NCBI GenBank assembly: GCA_934438035.1
Contig: CAKSBK010000032.1
Location: 1 to 8,196 of the forward strand
Source: an uncultured Christensenellaceae bacterium
GTDB lineage: Bacteria > Bacillota > Clostridia > Christensenellales > Christensenellaceae
Reading direction: 5' to 3'
Length of the DNA stretch: 8,196 bases
Below the pieces are notes generated by a model, which saw only the letters and a program-made list of their open reading frames with translations, ran no database searches and was not told the origin of the DNA. Below are positions 6,233-8,196 of this stretch, in pieces. Numbering within the stretch: position 1 is the stretch's first letter; every line of letters starts with the position of its first letter. The position numbers were made by a program, and so were the translations under genes.

Positions 6233-6261
6233 TTGCACTTTTCCTTTTAAGTTGTTATATA
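6233..6261 (+). promoter_or_regulatory. Promoter of the secreted-protein cassette
   Basis: TTGCAC (6233-6238) and TATATA (6256-6261) are 17 bases apart; transcription should start near 6268, about 70 bases before the ATG at 6339. TGCAA (6216-6220) and TTGCA (6233-6237) form an inverted repeat across the two divergent -35 boxes and may be an operator. Confidence 0.55.
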
Positions 6262-6281
6262 CAGTGAAAGGACTGATTCCC

Positions 6282-6323
6282 ATGGTTTTAATGTTAGGGA
6301 GTATGTTTACAAGCAAAAATTAA
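6282..6323 (+). CDS. Possible 13-residue leader peptide
   Basis: A short frame MVLMLGSMFTSKN lies between the promoter and the secreted-protein gene and ends 15 bases before its ATG. AAAGGA at 6267-6272 is nine bases before the first ATG; an in-frame GTG at 6264 would make it 19 residues. It is Met/Leu-rich and has no run of one rare codon that would suggest classical attenuation. It could be chance; the downstream gene has its own good AAGGAG. Confidence 0.25.
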   Translation: MVLMLGSMFTSKN

Positions 6324-6338
6324 AAAAGGAGAGATAAT

Positions 6339-7349
6339 ATGAAAAAGGTCAGATTTATCATGAGCTTTATACTTGTTTTAATGCTTACGTTTTGCGCTGC
6401 CGGCAATGTCTTTGCTTCCTCTTCCTCACAGAGTGACAGCATTCCCGATTACCCTACCCCGGAAAAGAAAAGTAATATACCTATAACAAACGAATATAAT
6501 ATTGAAACGGAGTTTGAGGGAATTTATAAATCCTCAAGCGGCGTATATGCCATGGAAACAGCTTCCGAAAACGGCGAGGAATATATTCCGTGCGGAAAGT
6601 TGGATATTAACCTTAAAACCGAAGATGATTTAAACACTCTGCTTAATAATGACGATATTACAGACGAAGTTAAAGAGGCTATAAAAGAAATATATCGTGA
6701 AATTACCGAAGACGGCAGAACATATGAAAGTATAACCCTTTTTTCAACGGAGTTTGCCACTGACTCGCTTCCGCCTACGGCAAGCACGAACACAATTTCA
6801 TCTTACTACACTTATAACGGAGCAAAGATGAGAAGCGACAGGCTTATCACAAGAAACGCAGGCACCAAGACTCGCACAATTAAAAGCGGCTCCGGCACTT
6901 CCTCCGTTGCAGCCTCAATAGCGAATATCGCAGTTACGGTCGCTTCCTCCGCAAATCAATATATAAGCTTTCTCGCAAGCGGAATCTCCTTACTTAAGGA
7001 CTTTAACAATACCTACGGAACGACATGGGTTACAATGTCATCGGAGGATTTCTTAGAAGTAGCATTAACATATGATAAAATTGACCAGTGGACCTATAGA
7101 CAAGTAGGCAATGAATGGCACTTAGGCTTGGTTACACAAAAAGCCACAGTAACAAATATTTATTCTAGGCAATACTACTTTAATTTAAAAAAAAGGGAAG
7201 GAAGGGAGAAAAAAACTGACAGAAATGTGAATATCGTCTTCAAATCCCCGCATTTTGACTCGCCCTGGGCTACCGCATATCAGTGGGTCAACAGCCCAAG
7301 GGAAGAATGGATGACCTGGAAATGCGGCTCAGTAACCTTTAAGTTCTGA
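6339..7349 (+). CDS. Secreted protein of unknown family (336 residues)
   Basis: I do not recognise this family. The N-terminus is a standard Sec signal peptide: MKKVR, a hydrophobic core to about residue 21, and a likely cut after VFA (26). It is not a lipoprotein, because Cys19 lacks a lipobox. Next come a Ser/Pro-rich linker, an acidic mixed region (50-140; several Glu/Asp-rich helices around 94-125), and a Ser/Thr-rich stretch. A hydrophobic Ala/Ser/Ile-rich segment follows (about 188-219, SVAASIANIAVTVASSAN at its start). The C-terminal part is rich in aromatic residues and probably beta (225-336), ending in EEWMTWKCGSVTFKF. Mature Cys85 and Cys329 could form a disulfide. AAGGAG (6326-6331) is seven bases before the ATG. 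It is the first gene of a cassette with the membrane-anchored gene at 7429. The central segment could insert in membranes, but that is a guess. Confidence 0.88.
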   Translation: MKKVRFIMSFILVLMLTFCAAGNVFASSSSQSDSIPDYPTPEKKSNIPITNEYNIETEFEGIYKSSSGVYAMETASENGEEYIPCGKLDINLKTEDDLNTLLNNDDITDEVKEAIKEIYREITEDGRTYESITLFSTEFATDSLPPTASTNTISSYYTYNGAKMRSDRLITRNAGTKTRTIKSGSGTSSVAASIANIAVTVASSANQYISFLASGISLLKDFNNTYGTTWVTMSSEDFLEVALTYDKIDQWTYRQVGNEWHLGLVTQKATVTNIYSRQYYFNLKKREGREKKTDRNVNIVFKSPHFDSPWATAYQWVNSPREEWMTWKCGSVTFKF

Positions 7350-7362
7350 TTTTCCTTCTCGC

Positions 7363-7396
7363 TGTTGTGATATCCACTTTAGCGGATATCTCAACA
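7363..7396. repeat. 13-bp inverted repeat between the two cassette genes
   Basis: TGTTGTGATATCC (7363-7375) and GGATATCTCAACA (7384-7396) pair at 12 of 13 positions around an eight-base loop. GCTGTT (7361-7366) can also pair with AACAGC (7400-7405). No T run follows on the plus strand, so it is not a standard terminator. It may be an mRNA stability or processing hairpin that sets the ratio of the two proteins, or an operator. Confidence 0.75.
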
Positions 7397-7428
7397 AAAA
7401 ACAGCGTGCATTTTGTGAGGATATTTAT

Positions 7429-7914
7429 ATGACTAATACTAATACCAAAACCGATAAAAAAAGAAAACTGATTATCAAAATTTTTGTTGCCGCCGTTATC
7501 TGTATTGCCCTTGCGGTTTTTCTTACCTTATCATTTATTCCACAAGACCTTTTTAAGGATAAAACATTTGAGTTTGTCGATATTGATATGTACGGAGTAG
7601 ACGGCTTACTCCTCATAAATCAGGAGGAAGTTTTTAACGTTTTTGAGAACGTGCAAACCCAACTCACGTTAGATGACGCAAACGGAGGGTCTTTTCTGCT
7701 CTCGGAATACCCTATACTTGTCTCTGTAAAGCAAGTCCACAAACTCCCTGTTTATATCATGATGGGCGAAAAGGATTCTTATATAGTTGTTGCCGGGCTT
7801 AAAAGCTACCTTATAGGCGGACCGGAGTTATATAAAAAGGTTAAAGAGATTGCGGATAAGGCGGAAATAGTAAAAGAAATCCAAACGCCGAATTACAGTG
7901 CCAAATATGAATAA
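7429..7914 (+). CDS. Membrane-anchored protein of unknown family (161 residues)
   Basis: I do not recognise the family. A polar, Lys-rich N-terminus (1-17) is followed by one membrane helix (about 17-37, IFVAAVICIALAVFLTLSFI). The rest (38-161) should lie outside the cell. This outer part alternates short beta strands (about 46-62, 94-112, 117-129) with a C-terminal helix (132-150); it has no cysteines and no enzyme motif that I can see. TGAGGA at about 7416-7421 is seven bases before the ATG. It lies 79 bases after the secreted-protein gene, with a strong hairpin between, and is followed by a terminator at 8047. The pairing of a secreted protein with a small anchored partner suggests a shared surface role, perhaps as receptor, immunity or chaperone; this is inference from order only. 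Confidence 0.85.
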   Translation: MTNTNTKTDKKRKLIIKIFVAAVICIALAVFLTLSFIPQDLFKDKTFEFVDIDMYGVDGLLLINQEEVFNVFENVQTQLTLDDANGGSFLLSEYPILVSVKQVHKLPVYIMMGEKDSYIVVAGLKSYLIGGPELYKKVKEIADKAEIVKEIQTPNYSAKYE

Positions 7915-7922
7915 ATCCATGT

Positions 7923-7993
7923 ATAACAAGCTGTAACAGCACATGTTATTGCCCCGGTTAGGTTGCTTGATTGCAGCCGTCTAAATTCAGACG
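7923..7993. repeat. Cluster of three hairpins after the cassette
   Basis: Three adjacent stems occur after the last stop codon. ATAACA (7923-7928) pairs with TGTTAT (7944-7949), enclosing GCTG/CAGC. GGTTGC (7961-7966) pairs with GCAGCC (7973-7978) with one G-U. CGTCT (7978-7982) pairs with AGACG (7989-7993). None has a T run. They could be a structured 3' end or a small RNA; the rest of 7994-8046 shows nothing I can name. Confidence 0.4.
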
Positions 7994-8046
7994 TGATTTG
8001 CAAGATGTTTTAATTCGGTTGCAGTATTAATGTCGGAAATAAAATA

Positions 8047-8077
8047 AGCGCGGTGAGAATTTATCTCCGTGCTTTTT
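8047..8077 (+). terminator. Terminator of the secreted-protein cassette
   Basis: AGCGCG (8047-8052) plus GAGA (8055-8058) pair with TCTC (8064-8067) plus CGTGCT (8068-8073), with a two-base bulge and a loop of five, followed by a T tract (8073-8077). A smaller hairpin CCGGA/TCCGG (8096-8108) before another T run may act as backup. Confidence 0.75.
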
Positions 8078-8124
8078 ATATGCGCATTTTTTAACCCGGA
8101 GATTCCGGCATATTTTTACAAATC

Positions 8125-8150
8125 AAAAAACCCACAGCGAAAGCTATGAG
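8125..8150 (-). terminator. Terminator of the rRNA operon
   Basis: On the minus strand CTCATAGC (8150-8143) pairs over eight positions, with two G-U pairs, with GCTGTGGG (8138-8131) around a TTTC loop, and runs into six T residues (8130-8125). It lies about 18 bases after the 5S 3' end, so 5S is the last gene of its operon. Confidence 0.85.
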
Positions 8151-8167
8151 TTCCTTGTAAAATAGAA

Positions 8168-8196
8168 TCCGGCAGCTACCTATCCTCCCGGGCCGT
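8168..8196 (-). rRNA. rrf: 5S ribosomal RNA, 3' end only
   Basis: The minus strand ends in ATAGGTAGCTGCCGG, preceded by GGGAGG. This is the familiar 3' part of a clostridial 5S rRNA; its last bases would pair with the 5' end in helix I. Only about 29 bases are inside the window. The close terminator supports the call. 16S and 23S genes are expected beyond the right edge. Confidence 0.82.

Noticed and set aside
1..8196. CRISPR array, tRNA genes, transposase or long direct repeats
   Set aside because: Reading through the window shows no regularly spaced repeats, no tRNA-like cloverleaf and no transposase or integrase frame.

Overview
The window looks like a chromosomal stretch from a Gram-positive bacterium of the class Clostridia. 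The reasons are: strong GGAGG-type ribosome binding sites throughout; a tmk-holB-ricT (yaaT) cluster typical of Firmicutes; a PstS lipoprotein start of the clostridial type; sigma-A-like promoters; short T-tailed terminators; and a 5S rRNA 3' end of a type I associate with Clostridia. Genus cannot be told from this alone.

Left end (1-1026). On the minus strand, an ABC-2-type permease runs off the window edge. Its start codon lies inside the tail of a broken pstS gene. Only the signal peptide and the first conserved block of PstS remain; the reading frame then enters the permease leader and stops. Upstream of pstS are a sigma-A -10 box and a cluster of TTAACA-like repeats that looks like a PhoP (phosphate starvation) box. 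The permease has a different leucine codon style from tmk, so the junction is a rearrangement, an insertion or an assembly chimera.

Housekeeping cluster (1027-3904, plus strand). tmk (dTMP kinase), holB (clamp-loader delta'), ricT (PSP1/Fe-S protein of the Ric complex) and a small four-helix membrane protein are tightly packed. They end at a bidirectional terminator shared with the converging operon. The yaaQ (darA) and yaaR genes found between tmk and holB in Bacillus are absent.

Minus-strand operon (6129 down to 3908). An ECF-like sigma factor, a two-helix membrane protein, a maltose/galactoside-type O-acetyltransferase and a LOG-family phosphoribohydrolase follow one another; the last three overlap by 11 and 4 bases.

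Right part (6140-8196). Divergent from the sigma gene is a two-gene plus-strand cassette: an unrecognised secreted 336-residue protein with a hydrophobic Ala/Ser/Ile-rich centre, then an unrecognised 161-residue protein with one N-terminal membrane anchor. A 13-bp inverted repeat lies between them. Several hairpins and a terminator follow. The window ends in the last bases of a minus-strand 5S rRNA gene with its own terminator, so an rRNA operon probably lies just outside. The secreted/anchored pair is the best candidate here for an undescribed system; the pstS-permease junction is the most unusual structure.
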